Source: Allobosea sp. BK604 (GTDB lineage: Bacteria; Pseudomonadota; Alphaproteobacteria; Rhizobiales; Beijerinckiaceae). Taken from it: a DNA stretch of 64,000 bases. Positions 17,327-27,210 of this stretch are shown here, one piece after another. Each line of letters starts with the position of its first letter. The first letter of the stretch is position 1. The notes beneath the pieces were generated by a model, which saw nothing but the letters and a program-made list of their open reading frames with translations, ran no database searches and was not told the DNA's origin. Position numbers and translations under genes: made by a program. Location: assembly GCF_004341515.1 (NCBI RefSeq), contig NZ_SLZF01000002.1:248001-312000 (forward strand). The letters run 5' to 3'.

Positions 17327-17979
17327 TCCGGGAGCTCAACGTCAACGACTTCATCTACATGCTGAGCGCGGCGCGCTGGACGCTGCTGCTGTCAGTGCTG
17401 GCGATCGTCGGCGGCGGCGTGGTCGGCGTCGGCATCCTGGCGGCCCGGCTCTCGCGACTGAGATTCGTCCGCCTGATCGCCTTCGGCTACATCCAGTTCC
17501 TGCAGGCGACGCCGCTCCTGATGCAGCTTTTCCTGGTCTTCTTCGGCGGCACGCTGATCGGCATCCGCTTCGACCCGTGGACGGCGGCGCTGATCGCCTT
17601 CAGCCTGCACGCCTCGGCCTTCGTCGGCGATATCTGGTACGGCAGCGTCGAGGCGGTGCCGCGCGCGCAATGGGAAGGCGCCTATTCGGTGGCCCTGTCG
17701 CGGCCGAAGACGTTTCGGCTCGTGATCGCGCCGCAGGCCTTGCGCATCGCCATTCCGCCGACGGTCGGCTTCCTGGTGCAGCTGATCAAGGGCACCTCGC
17801 TCGCCTCGATCATCGGCTTCGTCGAGCTGGTCCGCGCCGGGCAGTTCATCAACAACTCAACGCTGAAGCCGCTCTTCGTCTACGGCTTCGTGGCCTGCGT
17901 CTTCTTTGTGATCTGCTGGCCCTTGTCGAAATGGAGTCAAGCGCTCGAGGCCAGGCTGGCCAAGGGCTACGCACGCTAG
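17323..17979 (+). CDS. Amino-acid-type ABC transporter permease 2
   Basis: Encodes 218 residues, HisQ/GlnP-like. The EAA loop is EGAYSVALSRPKTFRLVIAP, and YIQFLQATPLLMQLFLVFFG matches the pore helix of the family. It pairs with permease 1, with which it overlaps by four bases. Its TAG stop (17977-17979) lies inside the terminal CTAGAG of a 106-bp dispersed repeat, so the repeat boundary sets the C-terminus. The binding protein gene follows about 150 bases later. Confidence 0.88.
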   Translation: MIRELNVNDFIYMLSAARWTLLLSVLAIVGGGVVGVGILAARLSRLRFVRLIAFGYIQFLQATPLLMQLFLVFFGGTLIGIRFDPWTAALIAFSLHASAFVGDIWYGSVEAVPRAQWEGAYSVALSRPKTFRLVIAPQALRIAIPPTVGFLVQLIKGTSLASIIGFVELVRAGQFINNSTLKPLFVYGFVACVFFVICWPLSKWSQALEARLAKGYAR

Positions 17980-18081
17980 AGCATTTTCGAGCGAGGTGGA
18001 AACCGGTACGCGTGAATAAAATACGATAAAACAAAGAGATAGAGAATTTTTGCGTTTCGGAGAACCGCGGAAATCCTCTAG
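17976..18081 (+). repeat. 106-bp intergenic repeat with CTAGAG/CTCTAG ends, copy 1
   Basis: The element begins CTAGAGCATTTTC and ends AAATCCTCTAG, so its termini are inverted copies. Inside is ACCGGTACGCGTGAATAAAA, then a GATAAAACAAAGAGATAGAG stretch. From memory, similar repeats occur in several Hyphomicrobiales genomes. A partial copy in the opposite orientation lies at 56638-56695. It provides the stop codon of the upstream permease gene and separates it from the binding protein gene, where it could act as an mRNA end or stabiliser. Confidence 0.7.
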
Positions 18082-18132
18082 GCGACAGTAAAACCAACGC
18101 CTTGGGAAACGACACCAAAGGGAGGACTTAAA

Positions 18133-18918
18133 ATGCTCAGAAAAGCACTTATCGCAGTGGCCATGGCGGCCAGCGCCATGCTGGCAACGGCGCCAGCCAA
18201 GGCGCAGTCGGTCGACGAGATCGTCAAGCGCGGCGAGATCGTCATCGGCATCGATCTCACCAACCCGCCCTGGGGCTTCCTCGACGAGAAGCAGGAGCCG
18301 ACCGGGTTCGACCCCGCCTATGCCAAGCTCGTCGCCGACAAGCTCGGCGTGAAGCTCAAGATCGAGCGGGTGAACAGCCCCGGCCGCATCCCCTTCCTGC
18401 AGAGCGGGCGCATCGACATGGTGCTGTCGACGCTCTCGATCACCGCCGAGCGCGCCAAGCAGGTCTGGTTCACCTCGCCCTACGCGCCGAACCCCCTGAT
18501 CCTGATCGCACCGAAGAGCACGCCCTTCACATCGATGGCGGAGCTCAAGGGCAAGCGCATCGCCGTGCCGCGCGGCAGCCCGCAGGACATCACCGTGACG
18601 CGCGACGCCGTCGGCGCCGAGATCCTGCGCTTCGAGGACGATGCCAGCGTGCAGCAGGCGCTGCTCACGGGCCAGGCCGATTTCATCGGCGGCGGCCTAC
18701 TCACCCCCGCCGCACTCAACAAGATGAGCCCGGGCAAGGACTATGAGGGCAAGTTCACGCTGAACGCGCTGTATATGGGCATGGCGGTGAAGAAGGGGAA
18801 TGCCGACCTGCTGCAGTACCTGAACACCTTCGTCTTCCTGACCAAGCAGAGCGGCGAAATCGACGCGCTGACCCGCAAGTTCCTGAACGTGCCGGTGGGC
18901 GAGCTGCCGGTGTTCTGA
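18133..18918 (+). CDS. Amino-acid-type ABC transporter, periplasmic binding protein
   Basis: Encodes 261 residues with a signal peptide of about 24 residues (ends PAKA-QS) and a good ribosome site (GGGAGG). The mature part is a family 3 solute-binding protein: GEIVIGIDLTNPPWGFLDE, EPTGFDPAYAKLVADKLGV, IPFLQSGRIDMVLSTLSITAER and LKGKRIAVPRGS. Such proteins bind polar amino acids or related small molecules, using the Arg/Asp pattern seen here in GRIPFLQSGRIDM. It belongs to the two permeases upstream; the set lacks an ATPase. The setting among sugar-acid genes suggests an unusual ligand, but that is inference. Confidence 0.88.
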   Translation: MLRKALIAVAMAASAMLATAPAKAQSVDEIVKRGEIVIGIDLTNPPWGFLDEKQEPTGFDPAYAKLVADKLGVKLKIERVNSPGRIPFLQSGRIDMVLSTLSITAERAKQVWFTSPYAPNPLILIAPKSTPFTSMAELKGKRIAVPRGSPQDITVTRDAVGAEILRFEDDASVQQALLTGQADFIGGGLLTPAALNKMSPGKDYEGKFTLNALYMGMAVKKGNADLLQYLNTFVFLTKQSGEIDALTRKFLNVPVGELPVF

Positions 18919-18995
18919 GCGACGCTCGGACTTGACGATATCCGCCCGGCGCCGGCACCCCGCCCGCGCCGGGCTCTCCGCGAAAGAGCTGGGCC

Positions 18996-20063
18996 ATGCG
19001 CACGATCAAGGGACCGGGCCTGTTCATCGCCCAGTTCATCGACGCCAACGAGCAGCTCTCGAGTCTCGACGGCATCTGTGCCTGGGCCGCCTCGCTCGGC
19101 TTCAAGGGCCTGCAGGTCCCGACCTGGCAGAGCCATATCCTCGATCTCGCCAGGGCGGCCGGGAGCCAGGCTTATTGCGACGAGATCCTCGGCACGCTGG
19201 CGAAGCACGGCCTCACGCTGACCGAGCTGACCTGCCAGCGCCACGGCCATCTGCTTGCGGTCCATCCGGCCTATGATGCGACGGTGGACGGCTTCGCGCC
19301 CGCCGCCATGCGCAACGATCCCGAAGCACGGGCGGACTGGGCCAAAACCCAGCTCCTGCTCGCTGCCGAGGCTGCGAAGCGACTGGGCGTCGACAAGATC
19401 GTCAGCTTCAGCGGCTCGCTGCTCTGGCCCTATTTCTATCCCTACCCGCCCGCGCCCGCGGGGCTGGTCGAGGCCGGCTTCCGCGAACTGGCGCGGCGCT
19501 GGCGGCCGATCCTCGATGCCTATGACGAGGCCGGCATCGATCTCTGCTTCGAACTGCACCCGTCCGAGGACCTGCATGATGGCGCGACCTTCGAGCGTTT
19601 CCTGGCGCTGGTCGATAATCACCCGCGCTGCAACCTGCTCTACGACCCCAGCCATTTCCTGCTGCAGCACATGGACTATCTCGGCTTCATCGAGATCTAT
19701 CATGAGCGGATCAAGGCCTTCCATGTGAAGGATGCCGAGTTCCGGCCCTCGGCCAGGAGCGGCGTCTATGGCGGCTATCAGGACTGGGCCGGGCGGCCCG
19801 GCCGCTTCCGCAGCCCCGGCGACGGGCAGATCGATTTCCGCACGATCTTCTCGCTGCTCACGGCGCATGGCTATGACGGCTGGGCCTGCCTGGAATGGGA
19901 ATGCTACCTCAAGGAGCGCTATCGCGGCGCTGCCGAGGGCGCGGCGTTCATCGCGGACCATATCATCCCGGTCACCGAAGCCGCCTTCGACGCGCCGATG
20001 AAACCGGCGATCGACAACGCCCGTATCGCAGGCGTGCTCGGCCTCAAGGGCGGGGCGCGATGA
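18996..20063 (+). CDS. Sugar phosphate isomerase/epimerase family TIM-barrel protein
   Basis: Encodes 355 residues of the AP_endonuc_2/xylose-isomerase-like TIM barrel. Likely metal ligands lie in CFELHPSEDLHDG (Glu, His), NLLYDPSHF (Asp, His), KAFHVKDAEF (His, Asp) and CLEWECYLKER (Glu). GVYGGYQDWAGRPGRFRSPG matches the branch often found with myo-inositol and sugar-acid genes. It is likely to isomerise or epimerise a keto sugar. No signal peptide. The stop overlaps the next start as ATGA, so it is coupled to the hydroxyacid dehydrogenase gene. Confidence 0.85.
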   Translation: MRTIKGPGLFIAQFIDANEQLSSLDGICAWAASLGFKGLQVPTWQSHILDLARAAGSQAYCDEILGTLAKHGLTLTELTCQRHGHLLAVHPAYDATVDGFAPAAMRNDPEARADWAKTQLLLAAEAAKRLGVDKIVSFSGSLLWPYFYPYPPAPAGLVEAGFRELARRWRPILDAYDEAGIDLCFELHPSEDLHDGATFERFLALVDNHPRCNLLYDPSHFLLQHMDYLGFIEIYHERIKAFHVKDAEFRPSARSGVYGGYQDWAGRPGRFRSPGDGQIDFRTIFSLLTAHGYDGWACLEWECYLKERYRGAAEGAAFIADHIIPVTEAAFDAPMKPAIDNARIAGVLGLKGGAR

Positions 20064-21103
20064 CCAGGCCTGTCGTCCTGCTCGATCCGCATCCGCGGCT
20101 GCGCGAGCGCTTTCTCGATGCCGGGCAATGGCAGCGGCTGAACGAGATGGCTGAGGTGATCGAGGATGCGGCCGCGCCGATGTCGGACGCGGTGCTCGAG
20201 CGCTTCCTGCCAGAGACGGTCGCGATCATCGGGCAGACGGCGCTGCCGGCTGAGCGGATCGCGCGGGCACCGAAGCTACGCGCCCTGATCAATGTCGAGG
20301 GCAATTTCTATCAGAATGTCGACTATGCCGCCTGCTTCGCGCAGGGCGTCTCGGTGCTTTCGATCGCGCCGGCCTTTGCCGTGCCGGTGGCGGAGATGTC
20401 GCTGGCGCTGGCGCTCGATCTGGCGCGCGGCGTGACCGTGGCCGACGCCTCGGTCCGGGCCGGCGGCGAGCTCTATGGCTCGGCCGGCAACGCCCATGCC
20501 GTGCTGCTCAGCGGTGCCCGGGCGGGAATCATCGGCTACGGCAATATCGGCCGCGCCTTGCGCAAGCTGCTCGCCGGCTTCTCGATGCGGGTGCAGGTCT
20601 ACGATCCCTGGCTGCCGGGCAACGTCCTGCGCGATGAGCAGACCGAGCCGGTCTCACTGGAGACGCTGCTCGCGACCTCGCAGGTCATCTTCATCCTCGC
20701 CGGCGTGACCTCCGAGAACCAGGGCTTCCTCGGCCGCAAGGAGCTGGAGCTGATCGCACCGGACAGCATCGTCGTGCTGGTGAGCCGGGCCGGCGTGATC
20801 GATTTCGACGCTTTTGCCGCGCTCACTGAGGTCGGCCGTTTCCGCGCCGCGACCGATGTGTTCCCGGTCGAGCCATTGCCGGCCGACAGCCCGATCCGCC
20901 GCAGCAGATTGCTGCTCTCGCCGCATCGCGCCGGCGGCATGCCGGCGTCCATGCATGCGATCGGCGAGATGGTGCTCGACGATCTCGGCCTGATCCTGCG
21001 GGGCCTCCCGCCGGTGCGCCTCCAGCAGGCCCGTCGCGAGACGATCCTGAAAATGCGCAGCCCGCCGGCGCAGAGCTATCTCAAGCCGACGGCTTCGGCC
21101 TGA
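20060..21103 (+). CDS. D-isomer-specific 2-hydroxyacid dehydrogenase
   Basis: Encodes 347 residues. The NAD-binding motif is GIIGYGNIGRALRKLLAGF; the catalytic Arg is expected in VLVSRAGVIDFDAF, and the catalytic His in LLLSPHRAGGMP near residue 295. It should interconvert a 2-hydroxy acid and a 2-keto acid with NAD(P)H. The true start is ATG 20060, which overlaps the preceding TGA; the longer open frame upstream is shadow. In this gene set a role in reducing or oxidising a sugar-acid intermediate is plausible. Confidence 0.87.
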   Translation: MTRPVVLLDPHPRLRERFLDAGQWQRLNEMAEVIEDAAAPMSDAVLERFLPETVAIIGQTALPAERIARAPKLRALINVEGNFYQNVDYAACFAQGVSVLSIAPAFAVPVAEMSLALALDLARGVTVADASVRAGGELYGSAGNAHAVLLSGARAGIIGYGNIGRALRKLLAGFSMRVQVYDPWLPGNVLRDEQTEPVSLETLLATSQVIFILAGVTSENQGFLGRKELELIAPDSIVVLVSRAGVIDFDAFAALTEVGRFRAATDVFPVEPLPADSPIRRSRLLLSPHRAGGMPASMHAIGEMVLDDLGLILRGLPPVRLQQARRETILKMRSPPAQSYLKPTASA

Positions 21104-21144
21104 GCAGAGCCATCTTCGTTCCCCCACCACCCGAAAGCTCCACC

Positions 21145-21786
21145 ATGTCCAAGACTTCGCTCTCCGCCCTGATGGGCAAGAACGCGCGCCTCATCCCGGT
21201 GCTGCATGTCGAGAACCCCGATCACGCCGTGCCGCTCGCCGAAGCGCTGGTCGGCGCCGGCGTGATGGCGCTCGAGGTGACGCTGCGCAGCGAGGCGGCG
21301 CCCGAGGTCATCGCCCGCATGCGCAAGGCCGTGCCGCAGGCGATCGTCGGCGCCGGCACTGTCACCAAGCCCGAGCAGTTCGCCAGGGTCCGCGACGCCG
21401 GCGCGCTCTTCGCGGTCAGCCCGGCGCTGACCGAGCGCCTGGCCGAGGCATCCGAGAACGTCGACATCCCGCTCGTGCCCGGTGCGGTCACCCCCTCCGA
21501 AATGCTGGCTGCGCGCGAACTCGGATTCCACGAGCTGAAATTCTTCCCGGCCGACCTGATGGGCGGCACAGGCATGATCAAGCACGTGCTGCCGCTCTAT
21601 CCCGATATCCGCTTCTGCCCGACCGGCGGCATCAGCGACGACAACATCATGAGCTATCTCGAACTGCCCAATATCTTCGCCGTGGGCGGCGCCTGGCTCG
21701 CGACGCGCGACGCCATCGAAGCGGCGGACTGGAAGGGCATTGCCGAGCGGGCGCGCAAGTCGGTGGCGGTCGCGACCAAGGGCTGA
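21145..21786 (+). CDS. eda: KDPG-type aldolase (2-dehydro-3-deoxy-phosphogluconate/-phosphogalactonate aldolase)
   Basis: Encodes 213 residues, the usual size of class I KDPG aldolase. The catalytic Glu is E44 in MALEVTLR and the Schiff-base Lys is K132 in LKFFPADLMGG; IVGAGTVTKPEQF and CPTGGISDDNI complete the family pattern. It splits a 2-keto-3-deoxy sugar acid, usually phosphorylated, into pyruvate and an aldehyde such as glyceraldehyde 3-phosphate. It lies 41 bases after the hydroxyacid dehydrogenase gene and ends the operon, which is followed by a repeat region. Confidence 0.9.
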   Translation: MSKTSLSALMGKNARLIPVLHVENPDHAVPLAEALVGAGVMALEVTLRSEAAPEVIARMRKAVPQAIVGAGTVTKPEQFARVRDAGALFAVSPALTERLAEASENVDIPLVPGAVTPSEMLAARELGFHELKFFPADLMGGTGMIKHVLPLYPDIRFCPTGGISDDNIMSYLELPNIFAVGGAWLATRDAIEAADWKGIAERARKSVAVATKG

Positions 21787-21810
21787 AGGCATCGGTTCCG
21801 CTCTGCCGTC

Positions 21811-21890
21811 ATGCCCGCCCTCGTGGCGGGCATCGACGTCTCGACCGTGCCCCGCAAGCAGGGACTTGGAGGGTCGGGACAAGCCCGACC
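21811..21890. repeat. Palindromic intergenic repeat with two hairpins
   Basis: ATGCCCGCC (21811-21819) pairs with GGCGGGCAT (21825-21833), and GGTCGGG (21872-21878) pairs with CCCGACC (21884-21890). This two-hairpin layout resembles short palindromic repeats of Hyphomicrobiales. It lies right after eda and could end that operon's transcript; no T-tract is present. Confidence 0.5.
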
Positions 21891-21939
21891 ATCACGGGCG
21901 GAATGAGCGCGAACTCCGTCGCCCAAATCATCAACCAAA

Positions 21940-21966
21940 TTGTTGACAGGATTTTCGACAGTCTCT
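21940..21966 (+). promoter_or_regulatory. TTGTTGACA regulatory site upstream of the sugar ABC operon
   Basis: TTGTTGACAGGATTTTCGAC lies about 120-140 bases before the binding protein start. It shares TTGTTGACA-N2-A-N3-TCGA with the site at 27110 in front of the enolase-superfamily gene. TTGACA could also serve as a -35 element, but no matching -10 was found at 17 bases. Confidence 0.45.
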
Positions 21967-22078
21967 AAGGACTCGCCGGACAGATGAGTGCCGCCCCTGC
22001 GGATCTCCGACGACGGAGCGCAGGCCACGCGCAGCAAGCGATGGCACCGGACCCGAGGACATCCAGGAGACCACCATC

Positions 22079-23350
22079 ATGAAAACCTCGCTGCTTCGGA
22101 CGACCGGCCTCGCCCTGCTCGCCGCCTGCCTGACTCAGGCCCCTGCCCAGGCCGAGCCGCGGCTCACCGTCATCTCGCAATGGAGCGCCGGCGCCGAGGG
22201 CGCGGCGATGGACGCCTTCGGCAAGATGGTGACCGAGAAGGGCGTGAAATGGGAGCACAGCCCCGTTTCCGGCTTCACCACCGACATGATGAACAAGCTG
22301 CGCGCCGACATCATCGCCGGCAAGCCGCCGGCCGCCTCGCAGCTCAAGGGCCCGGAGATCAAGGCCTGGTCGGCGATCGGCGCGACGGTGAACCTGAACG
22401 ACGTGGTCAAGGCGACCGATTACGAGAAGAACATCTCGGCCGACCTCGCCAAGATCCACAAGCCGAAGGGCGACTGGATCGCGCTGCCGCTGCAGATCTA
22501 CCGCGTCAACACGCTCTTCGCCTCGAAGAAGGCGATGGACAAGGTCGGGGCGACCGAACTGCCCAAGACCTGGGACGAGTTCAACGCGCTCGCCGCCAAG
22601 ATGGCCGCCGCCGGCATCACGCCCGTCGCCCATGGCGGCATCGGCTGGGCCGACGCGATGTATTTCGAGCTGACGCTCGCCGGCATCTCCGCCGACGCCT
22701 ATCGCAAGGCGATCATGGAGCTCGACGACAAGGCGCTGCGTGGCCCTGAAGTGCTCGCCGCCTTCAAGCAGCTGCGCCAGCTCACCAAATGGATGAGCCC
22801 GTCCAATGCGGGCCAGCACTGGAGCGTGTTCCTGCCGGCGCTGATGAAGGGCGATTACGGCTTCCTGATGATGGGTGGCTGGGCTTCCGGCGTCCTCAAG
22901 AAGGGCAATTTCGAGGAGGGCAAGGACTTCCTCTGCGGCCCGACGCCGAACAACACCGGCAAGCCGGTCTTCGACATGAACGCCGACGGCATGATCTTCT
23001 GGGACACGAAGAATGCCGATCTCCTCGCCGGGCAGAAGGCGACGGCGCAGGTGGCGATGAGCAAGGAATTCGCCAAGACCTTCACGCAGATCAACGGCTC
23101 GATCCCGGTGCGCACCGATATCGACCTGGCGGATGCCGGCTTCCAGGATTGCCAGCGCGACGCCGCCAAGAACCTCGCGGGCGCCATCCAAGCCAATCAG
23201 GCGATCATGAGCCTCGGCCACAACATGGCCCAGACCAGCCCGGTGACCGCAGCTCTCCGCGATGTGCTCACCGAGTTCGTCCATAACGACAAGATCACGC
23301 CGGAAGAGGCGCAGAAGCGCCTCGCCGACGCCGCCGACACGGTGCGCTGA
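22079..23350 (+). CDS. Sugar ABC transporter, periplasmic binding protein (family 1)
   Basis: Encodes 423 residues with a signal peptide (about 1-25, ending PAQA-EP). The mature protein is a family 1 solute-binding protein: VISQWSAGAEGAAMDAFGKM, VEGEKGVKWEH-like start, LPLQIYRVNTLFASKKAMDK and TPVAHGGIGWADAM are typical blocks. These bind oligosaccharides, monosaccharides or polyols in the periplasm. It heads a four-gene importer operon (binding protein, two permeases, ATPase) followed directly by an SDR gene. The sugar is not known. Confidence 0.88.
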   Translation: MKTSLLRTTGLALLAACLTQAPAQAEPRLTVISQWSAGAEGAAMDAFGKMVTEKGVKWEHSPVSGFTTDMMNKLRADIIAGKPPAASQLKGPEIKAWSAIGATVNLNDVVKATDYEKNISADLAKIHKPKGDWIALPLQIYRVNTLFASKKAMDKVGATELPKTWDEFNALAAKMAAAGITPVAHGGIGWADAMYFELTLAGISADAYRKAIMELDDKALRGPEVLAAFKQLRQLTKWMSPSNAGQHWSVFLPALMKGDYGFLMMGGWASGVLKKGNFEEGKDFLCGPTPNNTGKPVFDMNADGMIFWDTKNADLLAGQKATAQVAMSKEFAKTFTQINGSIPVRTDIDLADAGFQDCQRDAAKNLAGAIQANQAIMSLGHNMAQTSPVTAALRDVLTEFVHNDKITPEEAQKRLADAADTVR

Positions 23351-23369
23351 GCCCGGCGCCCGCATCGCC

Positions 23370-24326
23370 ATGACCCAGACCGCAACCACGATGCAGGCGG
23401 GGCAGACGCGCCCCGCCCGGACGGCCCCGCGCCGCTCCTGGCTCAGCGATATTCCGGATCTGCTGACCCGGATCGTCGCCGGGCTGATCGCGGCCGCGGC
23501 GGTGAGCTACGTCGTCGGCTTCACGCTCTGGACGGTGGTGATCTCGTTCACGGATTCGACGCTGCTGCCGGAATACAGCTTCGTCGGCTTCAAGCACTAT
23601 TTCACGCTGCTGCGCAGCCGGGTCTGGCAGGTCGCCTATTTCAACCTGACGATCTACGGGCTCGGCTTCATCCTCGGCGCGACCGGCCTCGGCCTGCTGC
23701 TGGCGATCCTGATCGACCAGAAGATCCGCGCAGAGAACCTGCTGCGCACGATCTACCTCTATCCGATGGCGCTCTCCTTCGTCGTCACCGGCACGGTCTG
23801 GGCCTGGCTGCTCAACCCGACCATCGGCGTCGAGCATTTCGTGCGCAGCCTCGGCTGGGCGCAGTTCAATTTCGGCTGGCTGGTCGATCGGGACATGGCG
23901 ATCTACTGCGTCGTGATCGCGGCGATCTGGCAGGCCTCGGGCTTCGCCATGGCGCTCTTCCTCGCCGGGCTGCGCTCGCTCGATGCCGATCTCTACAAGG
24001 CCGCCGCCATCGACGGCGCGAGCCCGGCACGGATGTATCTGCGCATCATGGTGCCGGCGATCTGGCCGATCGTCGTCTCCGTGCTCGTCATCCTGCTGCA
24101 GACCGCGATCAAGACCTACGATCTGGTGCGGGCCTTGACCGCCGGCGGCCCGGGCATCGCCACGACGCTGCCGACCAATGTCGTCTACGACTACATGTTC
24201 CAGCGCGGCCTGATGGGCGCAGGCTCGGCCGCTGCCGTGATGCTGCTGCTCTCGCTGCTGATCGTGCTGCTGCCCTATGCGCTCTTCCAGCGCCTGCGCC
24301 GTGGCAAGGGAGGCGGCCATGGTTGA
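23370..24326 (+). CDS. Sugar ABC transporter permease 1
   Basis: Encodes 318 residues. After a short polar start (about 1-30) there are six predicted membrane helices of the MalF/UgpA type. The EAA loop is DLYKAAAIDGASPARMYLRI, and TYDLVRALTAGGPGIATTLP is the typical MalF-like segment after it. ATG 23370 begins 20 bases after the binding protein stop; longer frames upstream lie inside that gene. It overlaps permease 2 by 8 bases. Confidence 0.9.
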   Translation: MTQTATTMQAGQTRPARTAPRRSWLSDIPDLLTRIVAGLIAAAAVSYVVGFTLWTVVISFTDSTLLPEYSFVGFKHYFTLLRSRVWQVAYFNLTIYGLGFILGATGLGLLLAILIDQKIRAENLLRTIYLYPMALSFVVTGTVWAWLLNPTIGVEHFVRSLGWAQFNFGWLVDRDMAIYCVVIAAIWQASGFAMALFLAGLRSLDADLYKAAAIDGASPARMYLRIMVPAIWPIVVSVLVILLQTAIKTYDLVRALTAGGPGIATTLPTNVVYDYMFQRGLMGAGSAAAVMLLLSLLIVLLPYALFQRLRRGKGGGHG

Positions 24327-25185
24327 GGCCCGTTCGCTCTCGGCCCGCGGTGGCCGCATCCTGCTCTACGCCATCCTGATCGCGTTTGCGGCCTTCTACC
24401 TGACGCCGCTGATCGTGGTGATCCTGAACTCGTTCCGCAGCTTCCAGGAGATCACCCAGACCTCGGTGCTCGGCTTCCCCAAGGAGTTCCGGCTCGACAA
24501 CTGGGTCCAGGCCTGGGGCTCCTACTGCATCGCCGGGATCTGCTCGGGCATCAGCCCGTATATGTGGAACTCGCTGCTGATCGCGGTCCCGGCGACGCTG
24601 ATCTCGACGCTGCTCGGCGCCATGAATGGCTACCTGCTCTCGCTCTGGCGCTTCCGGGGCGCGGGCCTGATCTTCGGCATCATCACCTTCGGCGTCTTCC
24701 TGCCGGCACAGATGAAGCTGGTGCCCTGGGCGATCACGCTGCGCGATCTCGGCCTCTCCAACACGCTGGCCGGACTCGTCCTGATCCATGTCGTGCAGGG
24801 CATGAGCTTCACCACGCTGTTCTGCCGCAACTACTACGTCAACGTGCCGCAGGACCTGATCAAGGCGGCCAAGGTCGACGGCGCCGGGTTCCTGCAGATC
24901 TTCTGGCGCATCATCCTCCCGCTTTCGCCGCCGATCCTGATCGTCACCGTGATCTGGCAGTTCACCGGCATCTGGAACGAGTTCCTCTATGGCATCACCT
25001 TCTCGGAAGGCTCGGCCCGGCCGGTGACGGCGGCGCTGATGGCGCTCAGCGCCAATATCGCCCAGGCGCGCGAATACGGCATCGAAAGCGCCTCCGTGCT
25101 GATCGCCGCCCTGCCCACGCTCCTCGTCTACCTGTTCGGCGGCAAGTATTTCGTGCGCGGCCTGACGGCCGGCGCGGTCAAATAG
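24319..25185 (+). CDS. Sugar ABC transporter permease 2
   Basis: Encodes 288 residues of the MalG/UgpE type with six membrane helices. The EAA loop is DLIKAAKVDGAGFLQIFWRI and the start region LLYAILIAFAAFYLTPLIVV is the first helix. ATG 24319 follows GGGAGG and overlaps the preceding stop by 8 bases, so translation is coupled. With permease 1 it forms the heterodimeric channel. Confidence 0.9.
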   Translation: MVEARSLSARGGRILLYAILIAFAAFYLTPLIVVILNSFRSFQEITQTSVLGFPKEFRLDNWVQAWGSYCIAGICSGISPYMWNSLLIAVPATLISTLLGAMNGYLLSLWRFRGAGLIFGIITFGVFLPAQMKLVPWAITLRDLGLSNTLAGLVLIHVVQGMSFTTLFCRNYYVNVPQDLIKAAKVDGAGFLQIFWRIILPLSPPILIVTVIWQFTGIWNEFLYGITFSEGSARPVTAALMALSANIAQAREYGIESASVLIAALPTLLVYLFGGKYFVRGLTAGAVK

Positions 25186-25194
25186 GTCAAGCCC

Positions 25195-26297
<1,103 letters not shown>

Positions 26298-26301
<4 letters not shown>

Positions 26302-27062
26302 CGCCCCGCGGACATTATCCCGACCTTGCCGGCCGCGTGATCCTGATCACCGGCGGCGCCTCCGGCATTGGCGAGGCGCATGTCCGCGCCTTCGCGGCGA
26401 GCGGCTGCAAGACCGCCTTCATCGACAAGCAGGAGGAGGCCGGCAAGGCGCTCGAAGCGAGCCTGCGCGGCGAGGGCGCGAACATCGCCTTCGTTGCCTG
26501 CGACCTGCTCGATATCGCGGCGCTGGGAGCGGCGATCGACCAGATCGGCGAGACCCTCGGGCCGGTGCACGGGCTGATCAACAACGCCGCCGTGGACCAG
26601 CGCCACGATGTCGACGCCATGCAGCCGGATGATTTCGACTGGATGATGAGCGTCAACCTGCGCCATGCGGTCTTCGCGGCGCAGCGCGTGCTGCCGCAGA
26701 TGCGTAAGCTGGGCGGCGGCTCGATCGTCAATACCAGCTCCGTCGCCTGGATGCGCGGCATCGCCAATGTGCCGCTCTACAGCGCCGCCAAGGCGGCGGT
26801 GATCGGCTTCACCAATTCGCTGGCGCGCGCCGCCGGGCCGGACCGCATCCGCGTCAACGCGATCGCGCCAGGCTATGTCGCGACGCCGCGCCAGCGCGCG
26901 CTCTGGCACGATCCCGAGGCCGAGAAGCGCACCATCGCGCTGCAATGCCTGCCCGACCCGATCGTGCCGCAGGACATTGCCGAGACCGCCCTGTTCCTCT
27001 GCTCGGACGCGGCGCGGATGATCACCAAGCAGTGCATCACGATCAACGGCGGCTCGCTCTAG
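26298..27062 (+). CDS. SDR family sugar or polyol dehydrogenase
   Basis: Encodes 254 residues of the classical short-chain dehydrogenase type. The cofactor motif is TGGASGIG (about residues 18-25), NNAA follows, the active-site Ser is in [10 protein letters not shown] and the YxxxK pair is in LYSAAKAAV. It most likely oxidises a sugar, lactone precursor or sugar acid with NAD(P)+. The start overlaps the ATPase stop as ATGA, so it is the last gene of the importer operon, and the imported sugar is probably its substrate. Confidence 0.87.
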
Positions 27063-27108
27063 CCATGCCAAAAGCTCAACCATACCGGGCGTAAATTTAG
27101 CCGCCAGG

Positions 27109-27132
27109 ATTGTTGACAAAAAAGTCGATAAT
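27109..27132 (+). promoter_or_regulatory. TTGTTGACAA site upstream of the enolase-superfamily operon
   Basis: ATTGTTGACAAAAAAGTCGA begins about 100 bases before the start of the next gene and contains the TTGT-NN-ACAA dyad (27110-27119), then GATAAT (27127-27132), which could be a -10 element. The same core appears at 21940 and, on the minus strand, at 16452. A FadR-type GntR protein would be a fitting binder; none was tied to it. Confidence 0.5.
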
Positions 27133-27210
27133 GACAGGATCGCCGGAGGTTGAGCGGCTTGATGCCGGACACGCCATCCGTGCCTCCACCCCAAACGAAG
27201 GAAGCCAGCG

